Notes: a model not told the origin generated them from the letters alone. A stretch of 64,000 bases of DNA from Pseudomonas asgharzadehiana (GCF_019139815.1 NZ_CP077079.1:5587001-5651000), one strand, 5' to 3'. Positions 37,648 to 46,916 are shown, counted from the first letter of the stretch. A program made the numbers and translations.

Positions 37648-38775
37648 TTATACGCTCGCTGCTGGCACAGGGATGGCAGTGACTCGCCAGTCATCGCCTA
37701 CAGCGCGCATTTCAGTGATCTTGAGTTGGGGGGCATCGGCCAGTTTCTCAAGCGGCCAGTCGAGCAACGGCCGCGCAGCGGAACCGAGGAACTTGCCGGC
37801 GATGAAAATCACGTATTCGTCCACCAGGCCTTGTTGGGCAAAGGCGCCTGCCAGGCTTGGGCCGGCTTCCACCAGCACCTCGTTGACGCCACGCGCAGCG
37901 AGGGCGACCAGGGCCGAGCGCAGGTCGACCTGGCCGTCCACGCCGGGCACCACCAGGCACTCGGGGCCACGGGGAAACTGGTTTTCCGGGGTGACGCACG
38001 TAATGACCAGTGCCGGGCCGGCCTTGAAGAATGGCGCATTGAGCGGCACGCGCAGGCGGCCGTCGATCAATACGCGCAGCGGCGGGCGCGACATGGCCAG
38101 GGCCGTGGTGGCGGCATCCAGGCCCAGCTCGGCGGCGCGCACGGTCAGGCGGGCGCCGTCCGCCAACACCGTGTCGGCGCCGGTCAGTACCACGCTGGCC
38201 TCGGCACGCAGGCGCTGCACCGCCGCGCGGGCAGCGGGGCCGGTGATCCATTGGCTTTCGCCGCTGGCCATGGCGGTGCGCCCGTCCAGGCTCATCGCCA
38301 GCTTGACCCGCACAAACGGCAGGCCATGTTCCATACGTTTGAGAAACCCCGGGTTCAACGCCCGCGCCTGAGCTTCCAGCACGCCGCTGCGAACCTCGAT
38401 CCCGGCCTGGGCCAGACGCTGCATGCCGCGCCCCGCCACTTCCGGGTTCGGGTCCTGCATGCCGGCCACCACGCGCGCGACGCCGGCACTCACCAGCGCA
38501 TCGGCGCAGGGCGGCGTGTGGCCGTGGTGGCTGCACGGTTCGAGCGTCACGTACACCGTGGCGCCACGGGCCTTGTCACCGGCGGCGCGCAGGGCGTTGG
38601 GTTCGGCATGCGGTTCGCCGGTGCGTTCGTGCCAACCTTCACCGACCACCTGCCCATCGCGCACGATCACGCAGCCCACTCGCGGGTTGGGGTGAGTGGT
38701 GTACAGGCCGTTGCGCGCCAATTCTAGGGCGCGGGCCATGTAGTGGGCGTCGAGCACTGCCTGTTCAGAGGTCAT
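37648..38775 (-). CDS. ribD: Bifunctional riboflavin deaminase/reductase
   Basis: RibD of 375 residues. The N-terminal deaminase (1-145) shows the zinc site [11 protein letters not shown] and [15 protein letters not shown]; the C-terminal reductase contains [23 protein letters not shown] and [12 protein letters not shown]. It overlaps the nrdR stop by four bases, so nrdR and the rib genes form one operon. Confidence 0.97.
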   Translation of the reverse strand: MTSEQAVLDAHYMARALELARNGLYTTHPNPRVGCVIVRDGQVVGEGWHERTGEPHAEPNALRAAGDKARGATVYVTLEPCSHHGHTPPCADALVSAGVARVVAGMQDPNPEVAGRGMQRLAQAGIEVRSGVLEAQARALNPGFLKRMEHGLPFVRVKLAMSLDGRTAMASGESQWITGPAARAAVQRLRAEASVVLTGADTVLADGARLTVRAAELGLDAATTALAMSRPPLRVLIDGRLRVPLNAPFFKAGPALVITCVTPENQFPRGPECLVVPGVDGQVDLRSALVALAARGVNEVLVEAGPSLAGAFAQQGLVDEYVIFIAGKFLGSAARPLLDWPLEKLADAPQLKITEMRAVGDDWRVTAIPVPAASV

Positions 38776-39242
38776 TGTTTGGCAGGCTCACGGGCCAGGC
38801 GGTCGATCTCTTCGCGGAACTCATTGAGGTCCTGGAAGCGTCGATACACCGAAGCGAAACGGATATAGGCGACTTCGTCGAGCTTTTGCAGCTCGCTCAT
38901 CACCAGCTCTCCTACCACCAGGCTCTTGACCTCGCGCTCGCCGGTCGCCCGCAGCTTGTGCTTGATATGCGCCAGCGCCGCTTCCAGGCGCTCGACACTC
39001 ACCGGGCGTTTTTCCAGGGCGCGCTGCATACCGGCGCGCAGTTTTTCTTCGTCGAAGGGCTGGCGGCTGCCGTCGGACTTGATCAGACGCGGCAATACCA
39101 GTTCGGCGGTTTCGAAGGTGGTGAAACGTTCACCGCAGCCAGAGGCCAGGCATTCGCGCCGGCGACGCACTTGATCGCCCTCGGCGACCAGACGCGAGTC
39201 AATGACCTTGGTGTCGTTGGCACCGCAGAAGGGACAGTGCAT
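38772..39242 (-). CDS. nrdR: Ribonucleotide reductase repressor NrdR
   Basis: NrdR of 156 residues. The zinc ribbon [13 protein letters not shown] with a second Cys pair ([14 protein letters not shown]) is followed by an ATP-cone domain ([23 protein letters not shown]). It senses ATP/dATP and represses nrd genes. The ATG at 39242 restores the family start; an in-frame extension upstream is not homologous. First gene of the rib operon. Confidence 0.97.
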   Translation of the reverse strand: MHCPFCGANDTKVIDSRLVAEGDQVRRRRECLASGCGERFTTFETAELVLPRLIKSDGSRQPFDEEKLRAGMQRALEKRPVSVERLEAALAHIKHKLRATGEREVKSLVVGELVMSELQKLDEVAYIRFASVYRRFQDLNEFREEIDRLAREPAKQ

Positions 39243-39381
39243 GGTGGCAGGCAACAAAAAAAGGGAGGGCCATGGTAGCGCATCCCCGTGGCAAGACAAG
39301 CCATAGCCTTTCCGGTATACAGGCGGGCTATTATGTTTGTTACCTTTCACGTCACGGATTTTGTCCTTTTTGGAGCCGTAC

Positions 39382-39837
39382 ATGCAGTTACGACCCTTTG
39401 TTTTGCTCGCTTTGTTCAGTGTTCTGGTCGCCTGCAGCAGCGAAGCCCCCAAACCGTCCACGCCTCAACCCGTGCCCGCGCAAGAGAAAAAAGTCCCAGG
39501 GATCGAAGACCTCGGCCCGTTGCCGGCGTACCAGCGTGAAATCAATGGCAGCCTGACCAACGTGCCTGCCGGCGCGGAAGTCGAGATGGCCCTGCTGGTG
39601 ATCGACGACCGTTCACGCCCACAACAATTGCTCGCCAGCAGCGTGCTCACCGGCAACGGCAAGCCCCTGGCGTTCCGCCTGCGCTTCAACCCCGAGGCCT
39701 TCCCGGCCGGTGCGCGGGTCGAACTGCGCGGCCGCGCCAGCCAGTCTGGCCAGTTGATCCTGCACCTGCCCGCCGTGCGCATTACCCAGGCGATCACCCA
39801 GACCACCGGCCCACTGGAACTCGTCAAGGCACCATGA
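39382..39837 (+). CDS. YbaY family lipoprotein
   Basis: Lipoprotein of 151 residues with a lipobox at VLVACSS (Cys about 18), a Pro/Ser-rich linker and a YbaY-type beta domain ([21 protein letters not shown]). The ATG at 39382 has GGAG upstream and is the only start that gives a proper signal sequence. It is divergent from nrdR and overlaps the next methyltransferase gene by four bases. The cellular role of this family is unknown. Confidence 0.85.
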   Translation: MQLRPFVLLALFSVLVACSSEAPKPSTPQPVPAQEKKVPGIEDLGPLPAYQREINGSLTNVPAGAEVEMALLVIDDRSRPQQLLASSVLTGNGKPLAFRLRFNPEAFPAGARVELRGRASQSGQLILHLPAVRITQAITQTTGPLELVKAP

Positions 39838-40496
39838 CGCCACCGTTGGACTTGCAGCGCGCGCTGAGCGAGCTGATCGGCGACGCCCACTTGGTGCCCT
39901 GCCCGCTGCCGGGCACGCAGCTGTCGTTGTGGCTGCTGGATGCCGACAATATGGACCGCGCCTTCAGCCCCGAAGAAACCCGACGCATCCTGCACGAACC
40001 GCCCTACTGGAGCTTTTGCTGGGCGAGCGGCCTGGCATTGGCGCGCTACCTGGCGGCCAACCCCGAGTGGGTCGCCGGCAAACGCGTGCTGGATTTCGGA
40101 GCAGGCTCCGGCGTGGCTGCGATTGCGGCCGTCAAGGCAGGCGCATTGGAAGTGGTGGCCTGCGACCTGGACCCGCTGGCGTTAGCCGCTTGCCGCGCAA
40201 ATGCCGCGCTCAATAACGTGGCATTGACCTATTCGGCGGACTTTTTCGCCGAGGCTGACCGCTTCGACCTGATCCTGGTGGCCGATGTGCTCTATGACCG
40301 CGCCAACCTGCCGCTGCTGGACCAGTTCCTCACCCGTGGCCGCGAAGCGCTGGTGGCGGATTCGCGAGTGCGAGACTTCCAGCATCCGAGCTATCAGCGC
40401 CTGGAAATCCTGGATGCCCTGACCCTGCCCGACCTGGCCGAGCCTTGGGAGTTTCGCAAGGTGAGCCTGTACCATTCGCGGCGCCAGCCCTTATAG
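39834..40496 (+). CDS. Class I SAM-dependent methyltransferase
   Basis: Methyltransferase of 220 residues. The cofactor motif is VLDFGAGSGVAAIAAVKAG (about 84-102), followed by ACDLDPLALAACRANAALN and the post-motif LILVADVLYDRANLP. It resembles PrmA-like and ETFB lysine methyltransferases, so a protein substrate is possible but not shown. Overlaps the lipoprotein gene, implying co-expression. Confidence 0.88.
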   Translation: MTPPLDLQRALSELIGDAHLVPCPLPGTQLSLWLLDADNMDRAFSPEETRRILHEPPYWSFCWASGLALARYLAANPEWVAGKRVLDFGAGSGVAAIAAVKAGALEVVACDLDPLALAACRANAALNNVALTYSADFFAEADRFDLILVADVLYDRANLPLLDQFLTRGREALVADSRVRDFQHPSYQRLEILDALTLPDLAEPWEFRKVSLYHSRRQPL

Positions 40497-40528
40497 TTGC
40501 CCCATTCCCGCTTTATTCGAGACGCCCC

Positions 40529-41401
40529 ATGAGTGAGCCCACGCCGTACATCTTCGACGTCACCAGCGCCAACTTCGACCAGGCCGTGATTCAGAACTCT
40601 TTCGAAAAACCCGTATTGGTGGATTTCTGGGCCGAGTGGTGCGCGCCGTGCAAGGCGTTGATGCCGATGCTGGCGCAGATTGCCGAGAGTTATCAGGGTG
40701 AGTTGCTATTGGCCAAGGTCGATTGCGAAGCCGAGCAGGATATCGTCGCGCGGTTTGGCATCCAAAGCCTGCCGACCGTGGTGCTGTTCAAGGATGGCCA
40801 GCCGGTCGACGGTTTTGCCGGGGCGCAGCCCGAATCAGCGGTGCGCGCGCTGCTCGCGCCGCATGTGCAGATGCCACCGCCCGCGGCGGCAGATCCGTTG
40901 GAACAGGCCCGGGCATTGTTCACCGAAGGCCGCATCAGCGATGCCGAAGCCGTGCTGGTCGCGCTGCTGGGCGAGGACAACAGCAACGCCGCCGCGCTGA
41001 TTCTGTACGCCCGCTGCCTGGCCGAACGCGGTGAGCTGGGTGAAGCCCAGACCGTGCTCGACGCGGTGAAAAGCGATGACCATAAAGCCGCCCTCGCCGG
41101 CGCCAAGGCGCAAATCACCTTCCTGCGCCAGGCTGCCGACCTGCCGGACGCCGCCGACTTGAAAAGCCGCCTGGCGCAAAACCCGCAGGACGATGAAGCC
41201 GCCTATCAACTGAGCATCCAGCAACTGGCCCGCCAGCAATACGACGCGGCGCTGGAAGGACTGCTCAAATTGTTTATCCGCAACCGCAGCTACAGTGAAG
41301 GCCTGCCGCACAAGACCTTGCTGCAGGTGTTCGAGTTGCTGGGCAACGATCACCCGCTGGTCACTGCATACCGCCGCAAATTATTCGCTGCGCTGTACTA
41401 A
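40529..41401 (+). CDS. ybbN: Thioredoxin-TPR protein, CnoX/YbbN-like
   Basis: Protein of 290 residues with an N-terminal thioredoxin domain and C-terminal TPR-like repeats (from about 120). The active site is WCAPCK (Cys38, Cys41), a redox-active CxxC, unlike E. coli CnoX, which has SQHC. The family chaperones oxidised proteins and hands them to GroEL. ATG at 40529 matches the family N-terminus. Its stop overlaps that of the convergent gene. Confidence 0.92.
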   Translation: MSEPTPYIFDVTSANFDQAVIQNSFEKPVLVDFWAEWCAPCKALMPMLAQIAESYQGELLLAKVDCEAEQDIVARFGIQSLPTVVLFKDGQPVDGFAGAQPESAVRALLAPHVQMPPPAAADPLEQARALFTEGRISDAEAVLVALLGEDNSNAAALILYARCLAERGELGEAQTVLDAVKSDDHKAALAGAKAQITFLRQAADLPDAADLKSRLAQNPQDDEAAYQLSIQQLARQQYDAALEGLLKLFIRNRSYSEGLPHKTLLQVFELLGNDHPLVTAYRRKLFAALY

Positions 41402-41745
41402 TCGCCGACCCAGCTGTACAGCGGCGTATCCCCGCCGCTGGCGACTTTGACCTTGGCACTGTGGCGCAGGCGCACGAGCAGGCGCTTACCCGCCGAGGCG
41501 TCGCCGGCCAGGCCTTCGAGCCGGTCGAGCAGTTCCAGGCCGCTGAGCTGCCCGGCGTTGCGCAACAGGTCTTGGGCGCTCTGCCACAATTCATCGTTGT
41601 GTTTAGCCGGTGCCGCCGGCGCGGTGGCCGTGTTGGCCGCGGGCGCCGTCTGCAACTGCGCGCCCAGCCGTGCCCAATCGCCGTCGTCCAGCTCCAGGGT
41701 CAAGTCCACCGGCAGGTTGCCGACGGTTCCACGAATTCGCAACAT
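41398..41745 (-). CDS. Conserved hypothetical protein (115 aa)
   Basis: Small soluble protein. It has an N-terminal beta region (MLRIRGTVGNLPVDLTLELDD), an Ala/Pro/Thr linker (APAANTATAPAAPAKH) and a helical then basic segment (RLLVRLRHSAKVKVASGG). No known motif. Convergent with ybbN, with stops overlapping by two bases. Met at 41745 is preferred over 41754 because it begins the folded region. Function unknown. Confidence 0.7.
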   Translation of the reverse strand: MLRIRGTVGNLPVDLTLELDDGDWARLGAQLQTAPAANTATAPAAPAKHNDELWQSAQDLLRNAGQLSGLELLDRLEGLAGDASAGKRLLVRLRHSAKVKVASGGDTPLYSWVGD

Positions 41746-41830
41746 CGTCCTCACTCCTGCATTTTTCTGACGGGCATGCTCCCATGCGGCTTGCGCAACG
41801 CCAAGCAGGCGGTCAAACTCTCGGGCATAT

Positions 41831-41850
41831 TGTTATAAGATCACATAACA
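41831..41850. promoter_or_regulatory. Zur box
   Basis: TGTTATAAGATCACATAACA is an inverted repeat. Its core GTTATAAGATCAC differs by one base from the E. coli znu operator core GTTATAATATCAC. It ends 26 bases before the start of the His-rich gene, so zinc would repress the operon. Confidence 0.75.
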
Positions 41851-41876
41851 AAACTTTCATCTTCTGGAGTGTACTC

Positions 41877-42479
41877 ATGCGCCGTCTGTTGCTCGCTTTG
41901 CCGTTTGCCCTGCTGCCACTGGCCATTGCCCATGCCGCAGACGAACATGATCACGACCATGAGCACGGCAGCCTCGGTGCCCACGAACATGGCGTGGGCC
42001 GCCTCAACGCGGCACTCGACGGCCAGGCCCTGGAGCTGGAGCTGGACAGCCCGGCAATGAACCTGGTGGGCTTCGAACACCTCGCCACTAGCGCGGCGGA
42101 CAAAGCCAAGGTCGCCGCCGTGCGCAAACAACTTGAAAACCCACTGGCCCTGTTCAACCTGCCAGAGGCCGCCGGTTGCGTGGTCAGCAGCCAGGAACTG
42201 AACAGCCCCCTGTTCGGCGACAAACCCGAGGCCGACCACGACGACGATGATGATGACCATGACGCCAAGGACGGCGCCCATGAGCATCACCACGACCACA
42301 GCGAAATCCACGCCCACTACCAGTTCACCTGCGCCACGCCGACCGCGCTGAGCAACCTGGACCTGAGCCAGGTCTTCAAGACCTTCCCCGCCACCCAGAA
42401 AATTCAGGTACAACTGATCGGCCCAAGCGGCCAGCAGGGTGTTGATGCGACGGCCCAGGCAGCCACCCTGAAGTTCTGA
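41877..42479 (+). CDS. DUF2796 (ZrgA-like) periplasmic zinc-binding protein
   Basis: Secreted protein of 200 residues with a signal peptide (about 1-20) followed at once by a His/Asp stretch (DEHDHDHEHGSLGAHEHG), and a second metal-rich loop near 119-150 (ADHDDDDDDHDAKDG, HEHHHDHSEIHAH). Such loops bind zinc. It is the first gene after the Zur box and matches P. aeruginosa PA4063, part of a zinc-limitation operon. It probably captures periplasmic zinc for the transporter encoded downstream. The start at 41877 follows CTGGAG. Confidence 0.9.
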   Translation: MRRLLLALPFALLPLAIAHAADEHDHDHEHGSLGAHEHGVGRLNAALDGQALELELDSPAMNLVGFEHLATSAADKAKVAAVRKQLENPLALFNLPEAAGCVVSSQELNSPLFGDKPEADHDDDDDDHDAKDGAHEHHHDHSEIHAHYQFTCATPTALSNLDLSQVFKTFPATQKIQVQLIGPSGQQGVDATAQAATLKF

Positions 42480-42487
42480 GATACCCA

Positions 42488-43198
42488 ATGACTCAAGCCT
42501 TAATCGAACTGTCTGACCTGGGCTTCAACTGGCCTGGTCACCCACAGTTGCTGGACATCCCCACGTTCCGTCTGGAACGCGGGGAAACGCTATTTCTCAA
42601 AGGCCCCAGCGGGAGTGGCAAGACCACCTTGCTGGGTTTGCTCGGCGGGGTGCAAAAACCCAGCCGGGGCAGCATTCGCCTGCTCGACCAGGAGTTGACC
42701 GCACTGTCGGCCGGCGCCCGCGACCGTTTCCGGGTTGACCACACCGGCTATATCTTCCAGCAGTTCAACCTGCTGCCGTTTCTGTCGGTGCGCGAGAACG
42801 TCGAGTTGCCTTGTCACTTTTCCAAGCTACGCGCGCAACGCGCCAGGCAGCGCCACGGCAGCGTGGCCCAGGCCGCCGCCGCCCTGCTTGCGCACCTGGG
42901 GTTGAAAGACCACGAGCTGCTGGAGCGTCGCGCCGACTCGCTGTCCATCGGCCAGCAGCAACGGGTGGCCGCCGCCCGCGCGCTGATCGGCCAACCGGAA
43001 CTGGTGATTGCCGATGAGCCCACCTCGGCCCTGGACTACGACGCCCGCGAAGCCTTCCTGCAACTGTTATTTGCCGAATGCCGCGAAGCCGGCGCGAGCC
43101 TGTTGTTTGTCAGCCATGACCAGAGCCTGGCGCCGTTGTTCGACCGCAACCTGTCGCTGGCCGAACTCAATCGCGCCGCCACGCCCGCAGAGGTTTGA
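42488..43198 (+). CDS. ABC transporter ATP-binding protein (zinc-regulated operon)
   Basis: ATPase of 236 residues of the LolD/MacB class. Walker A is GPSGSGKT (about 39-46), signature LSIGQQQRV, Walker B LVIADEPTSALD, and the switch histidine lies in LFVSHDQ. It begins nine bases after the DUF2796 gene and pairs with the FtsX-like permease that follows. The MacB type implies mechanical or export coupling rather than classical import. Confidence 0.94.
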   Translation: MTQALIELSDLGFNWPGHPQLLDIPTFRLERGETLFLKGPSGSGKTTLLGLLGGVQKPSRGSIRLLDQELTALSAGARDRFRVDHTGYIFQQFNLLPFLSVRENVELPCHFSKLRAQRARQRHGSVAQAAAALLAHLGLKDHELLERRADSLSIGQQQRVAAARALIGQPELVIADEPTSALDYDAREAFLQLLFAECREAGASLLFVSHDQSLAPLFDRNLSLAELNRAATPAEV

Positions 43199-43199
43199 G

Positions 43200-44465
43200 A
43201 TGTATTTGTTTCGTCTAGCCATGGCCAGCCTGGCTAACCGCCGCTTTACCGCGATCCTCACCGCTTTCGCCATCGCCCTGTCGGTGTGCCTGTTGCTGGC
43301 GGTGGAGCGCGTACGCGTTGAGGCGCGCAACAGTTTCGCCAGCACCATCAGCGGCACCGACCTGATCGTCGGTGCGCGTTCCGGCTCGGTGAACCTGCTG
43401 CTGTATTCGGTATTTCGCATCGGCAACGCCACCAACAATATCCGCTGGGACAGCTTCGAGCATTTTGCCGCCAACCCCCAGGTGAAATGGGCGATCCCGA
43501 TTTCCCTCGGCGACTCTCACCGCGGCTACCGGGTGATGGGCACCAACGATTCCTACTTTGCGCACTACCAGTACGGGCGCAAACAACACCTCGAACTGGC
43601 CAGCGGCCGCGCCTTCGCCACCGACCCGTTCGAGGTGGTACTCGGCGCCGAAGTCGCCGACGCGTTGCACTACAAACTCGGCGACAAACTGGTACTGGCC
43701 CACGGTGTGGCGGTGGTCAGCCTGGTCAAGCACGATGACAAACCGTTCACCGTGGTCGGCATTCTCAAGCGCACCGGCACGCCGGTGGACCGCACGTTGC
43801 ACATCAGCCTGGGTGGCATGGAAGCCATCCACATCGACTGGCACAACGGCGTGCCGGCCCAGGGCAAAGGCCGCATCAGCGCCGACCAGGCGCGCAACAT
43901 GGACCTGACCCCGCAGGCCATCACCGCCTTCATGCTCGGCCTGAACAACAAGATTTCCACCTTCGCCCTGCAACGGGAGATCAACGAATTTCGCGGTGAA
44001 CCGATGCTGGCGATCCTGCCGGGCGTGGCGCTGCAAGAGCTGTGGAGCATGATGGGCACCGCCGAAAAAGCCCTGTTCGTGATCTCGCTGTTCGTGGTGC
44101 TGACCGGTTTGATCGGCATGCTCACGGCGATCCTCACCAGCCTCAACGAACGTCGCCGCGAAATGGCGATTTTGCGTTCGGTGGGCGCGCGGCCTTGGCA
44201 CATCGCTACGTTGCTGATCTTCGAAGCATTCGCCCTGGCCTTGTCCGGCGTGATCGCAGGCGGCGGTCTGCTGTATGTATGCATCGCCGCCTCGCGCGGG
44301 TATTTGCAGGCCAACTATGGCCTGGACCTGCCGATGGCGTGGCCGAGCGAATATGAATGGACCTTGCTCGCCGGTATCCTGGGCGCTGCGCTGTTGATGG
44401 GCAGCGTGCCCGCGTGGCGCGCCTACCGCCAGTCTTTGGCCGATGGCCTGTCCATCCGTTTATGA
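43200..44465 (+). CDS. FtsX-like ABC permease (zinc-regulated operon)
   Basis: Permease of 421 residues with the MacB/FtsX layout: one N-terminal membrane helix (about 17-38), a large periplasmic domain (about 40-290) and three C-terminal helices (about 285-410, including GLIGMLTAILTSLNERRREMAILRSVGARP). The ATG at 43200 begins two bases after the ATPase stop. Together they match P. aeruginosa PA4064-PA4065. The moved substrate is not established. Confidence 0.92.
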   Translation: MYLFRLAMASLANRRFTAILTAFAIALSVCLLLAVERVRVEARNSFASTISGTDLIVGARSGSVNLLLYSVFRIGNATNNIRWDSFEHFAANPQVKWAIPISLGDSHRGYRVMGTNDSYFAHYQYGRKQHLELASGRAFATDPFEVVLGAEVADALHYKLGDKLVLAHGVAVVSLVKHDDKPFTVVGILKRTGTPVDRTLHISLGGMEAIHIDWHNGVPAQGKGRISADQARNMDLTPQAITAFMLGLNNKISTFALQREINEFRGEPMLAILPGVALQELWSMMGTAEKALFVISLFVVLTGLIGMLTAILTSLNERRREMAILRSVGARPWHIATLLIFEAFALALSGVIAGGGLLYVCIAASRGYLQANYGLDLPMAWPSEYEWTLLAGILGAALLMGSVPAWRAYRQSLADGLSIRL

Positions 44466-44476
44466 GGAAGGTTTCG

Positions 44477-44998
44477 ATGCGTCGTGCCCTGTTTGCGCTG
44501 TTGTTGCTGGTGGCCGTGCCCGCGTGGGCGCAGGATCAGCCCAAGGATTTGTCCTGGCAGGAGATGATCCCGCCGGACGCCCCGCCGGAAGTGCCCAATA
44601 TGAAACCGCTGCACAACCTGTCGAACATGGCCGATGCCTTGTCGGTGGAAGCCGCGCCGGCCGCCAAGCAGGATTTGCCCAACGCGCCGGTGGTGCAAAG
44701 CCTCAATGGTCAGCATATTCGCTTGCCGGGCTATATCGTGCCGCTGGAAGTCAGCGAAGAAGGCCGCACCACCGAGTTCTTGCTGGTGCCGTATTTCGGC
44801 GCGTGCATCCACGTGCCGCCGCCGCCGTCGAACCAGATCGTGCATGTAAAAAGCGAAGTCGGCGTGAAGCTCGACGAGCTGTACCAGCCGTATTGGATTG
44901 AAGGCGCGATGCAGGTCAAACCGTCCACCAGCGAACTGGCCGACGCCGGCTACCAGATGGATGCCGAGAAAATTTACATGTACGAACTGCCGGAATAA
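44477..44998 (+). CDS. DUF3299 periplasmic protein (zinc-regulated operon)
   Basis: Secreted protein of 173 residues: signal peptide MRRALFALLLLVAVPAWAQ, then a DUF3299 domain (LPGYIVPLEVSEEGRTTEFLLVPYFGACIHVPPPPSNQIVHV). An ATG at 44462 overlaps the permease stop, but GAGGAAGG at 44464-44471 points to 44477. It matches PA4066 in synteny. The conserved Cys/His of GACIHVPPP may bind metal. Its precise task is unknown. Confidence 0.88.
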   Translation: MRRALFALLLLVAVPAWAQDQPKDLSWQEMIPPDAPPEVPNMKPLHNLSNMADALSVEAAPAAKQDLPNAPVVQSLNGQHIRLPGYIVPLEVSEEGRTTEFLLVPYFGACIHVPPPPSNQIVHVKSEVGVKLDELYQPYWIEGAMQVKPSTSELADAGYQMDAEKIYMYELPE

Positions 44999-45015
44999 CG
45001 CTGATCGCCCTTTCA

Positions 45016-45029
45016 TTGAGCTGAGTCAA
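45016..45029. promoter_or_regulatory. Candidate ANR box upstream of oprG
   Basis: TTGAGCTGAGTCAA keeps the TTGA-N6-TCAA core of an ANR/FNR site. It is centred about 41 bases before the likely start point set by a TACCAT -10 at 45051. ANR control of oprG is known in P. aeruginosa. Confidence 0.5.
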
Positions 45030-45092
45030 CGGACAGAACGGAACGATCTTTACCATTGGACGTACAACTTTTAAACGTCCTTTGGAGCTCCC

Positions 45093-45791
45093 ATGAACAA
45101 GTCTCTGCTCGGCGCGTCCCTCTTCGCGCTCGCCCTCGTCGCCCCCGTTGCCCACGCTCACGAAGCGGGTGACATTCTGATTCGCGCCGGTGCAATCACC
45201 GTGAACCCGAAGGCCGACAGCAGCACTGTCAAAGTTGACCAGGGCCCACTGGCCGGCGCCAACCTGGGCGGTAAGGCGACCATGAGCAGCGACACGCAAC
45301 TGGGCTTGAACTTCGCCTATATGCTGACCAACCACGTGGGTATCGAACTGCTGGCGGCCACGCCCTTCGAGCATGACGTGAAGATCAAAGGCACCGCCCT
45401 CGGCGCCGCCAACGGCAAGCTCGGCACCCTGAAGCACCTGCCGCCAACCCTGAGCGTCGTGTACTACCCGCTGGACAACAAGTCCGCCTTCCAACCCTAC
45501 GTCGGCGCCGGTATCAACTACACCTGGATCTACGACGAACACGTCGGCAGCCGCGCCTCCGAAGCCGGCTTCAGCAATTTCAAAGCCGAAAACTCTTGGG
45601 GTTGGGCCGCGCAGATCGGTGCTGACTACATGATCAACGACAAGTGGATGATCAACGCCCAGGCGCGTTACATCGACATCAGCACCAAGGCCACCGTGGA
45701 AAACAACGCGGTCGCGCCGGGCACTCGCGCCAAGGTAAATGTGGACGTAGACCCGATGGTTTACATGGTGGGTATTGGCTACAAGTTCTAA
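45093..45791 (+). CDS. oprG: Outer-membrane protein OprG (OmpW family)
   Basis: Eight-stranded barrel porin of 232 residues with a signal peptide (1-22, ending VAHA). OmpW signatures GDILIRAGAITVNP, GLNFAYMLTNHVGIELLAATPF and LPPTLSVVYYPLDNKSAFQPYVGAG are present, and the last residue is Phe. OprG carries small hydrophobic molecules across the outer membrane. The position after the zinc operon matches PA4067. Its own promoter region holds a candidate ANR site. Confidence 0.95.
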   Translation: MNKSLLGASLFALALVAPVAHAHEAGDILIRAGAITVNPKADSSTVKVDQGPLAGANLGGKATMSSDTQLGLNFAYMLTNHVGIELLAATPFEHDVKIKGTALGAANGKLGTLKHLPPTLSVVYYPLDNKSAFQPYVGAGINYTWIYDEHVGSRASEAGFSNFKAENSWGWAAQIGADYMINDKWMINAQARYIDISTKATVENNAVAPGTRAKVNVDVDPMVYMVGIGYKF

Positions 45792-45808
45792 TCGGCACCG
45801 CATAACCC

Positions 45809-45838
45809 ATGTGGGAGGGGGCTTGCTCCCTCCCACAT
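45809..45838. repeat. Single REP hairpin after oprG
   Basis: GTGGGAGGGGGCTTGCTCCC then TCCCAC with a following TTTT. Same family as the REPINs; it probably also ends the oprG transcript, between convergent genes. Confidence 0.75.
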
Positions 45839-45854
45839 TTTGCTTTGCGGTGGC

Positions 45855-46739
45855 TCAGCTGTGGCGGTAGAACCTGTCCAGCAACGCCGGCAGCCCCGCC
45901 CGCCATGCCCGTGGCTTGATGCCAAAGGTATGCAGGATTTTCTTGCAGGCCAGCACCGCGTGCTGCGGTTCGTCCGCCGCGTCCGGCCGGGCCGCGTGGG
46001 CCTGGGCGGTAGGCGCTTCGATGGCCAGCGCGTGGTAGCTGCGCGCTTCGGTGAGTATCGCCTGGCCCAGCGCCAGCGGCGTGGTCGCCTCATGCCCGGC
46101 GTAGTGGTACGTGCCCCATAGCGGCGCCGCGCAATCGAGTTGCTTGAGCACCGAGATGATCACCCGCGCCGCATCGTCCACCGGTGTCGGGTTGCCGCGA
46201 CGGTCGTCCGCCATCAGCAATTGATCCGGTTGTTCGGCCTGGGCCAGAAAGCGACCCAAGGTGCCGTCGACACTGTCGTCCAGCAACCAGCCAAAGCGCA
46301 GCAGCACATGCTGCGGGCACGTGGCACGCACGCTCTGTTCGATACGCCACAACGCCTGGCCGCGCAGGCCCAGGGGCACCGGCTCGTCCTTCTCGCTGTA
46401 GGCGGTGGCGCGGGAGCCATCGAACACGCGGTAACTGGACGGTTGCACCAAGGTGATGGTGTGGTGCTGACAGAGTTCGGCCAGGCGTTCGATGGCGAAC
46501 TCCTGGGCGGCCAAACGGGTTTCGCTGACCGCTTCGGCCTGGAACCAGTCGAAATAGTAGGCGAGGTTGATCAAGGCATCGGGACGGGTGTCGTCGAGCA
46601 ATTGGGTGAGGCTCGCGGCATCCCAGCCGTCTTGGGGCGGTTTAGGGGCGAGGAAACCGATGTCTTCCTCCGCACCGAGGCGAATCAGCGCCTGCCCGAG
46701 GGCATTCCCGCCGCCCAGTAACATAAGGCGCATTCGCAT
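45855..46739 (-). CDS. RmlD-like sugar-nucleotide/NAD(P)-binding reductase
   Basis: Short-chain dehydrogenase-like protein of 294 residues, extended RmlD group. The dinucleotide motif LMLLGGGNALGQALIRLG starts the protein; DALINLAYYFDWFQAEAVSE and QPSSYRVFDG follow. The canonical YxxxK site is not evident: the corresponding region reads PLGLRGQALWRIE. That suggests an altered or non-catalytic active site. Matches the probable epimerase PA4068 next to oprG. Substrate unknown. Confidence 0.8.
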   Translation of the reverse strand: MRMRLMLLGGGNALGQALIRLGAEEDIGFLAPKPPQDGWDAASLTQLLDDTRPDALINLAYYFDWFQAEAVSETRLAAQEFAIERLAELCQHHTITLVQPSSYRVFDGSRATAYSEKDEPVPLGLRGQALWRIEQSVRATCPQHVLLRFGWLLDDSVDGTLGRFLAQAEQPDQLLMADDRRGNPTPVDDAARVIISVLKQLDCAAPLWGTYHYAGHEATTPLALGQAILTEARSYHALAIEAPTAQAHAARPDAADEPQHAVLACKKILHTFGIKPRAWRAGLPALLDRFYRHS

Positions 46740-46916
46740 AGATTGAGCAGGCCCGGTCTGTTGGGAACGATGGTTATGGTCGGCAGGCCCGTGAGCCTTG
46801 CCGTTGGCATTTGCCAGAATCGTTGCATTTTGCGGGTTTGTAGCGCAACCGTCACGGATAAAGTACGCACTGGCAACGTGTTGGCCGTCATTGCGAGCAA
46901 GCCAGAGCAGCCAACC

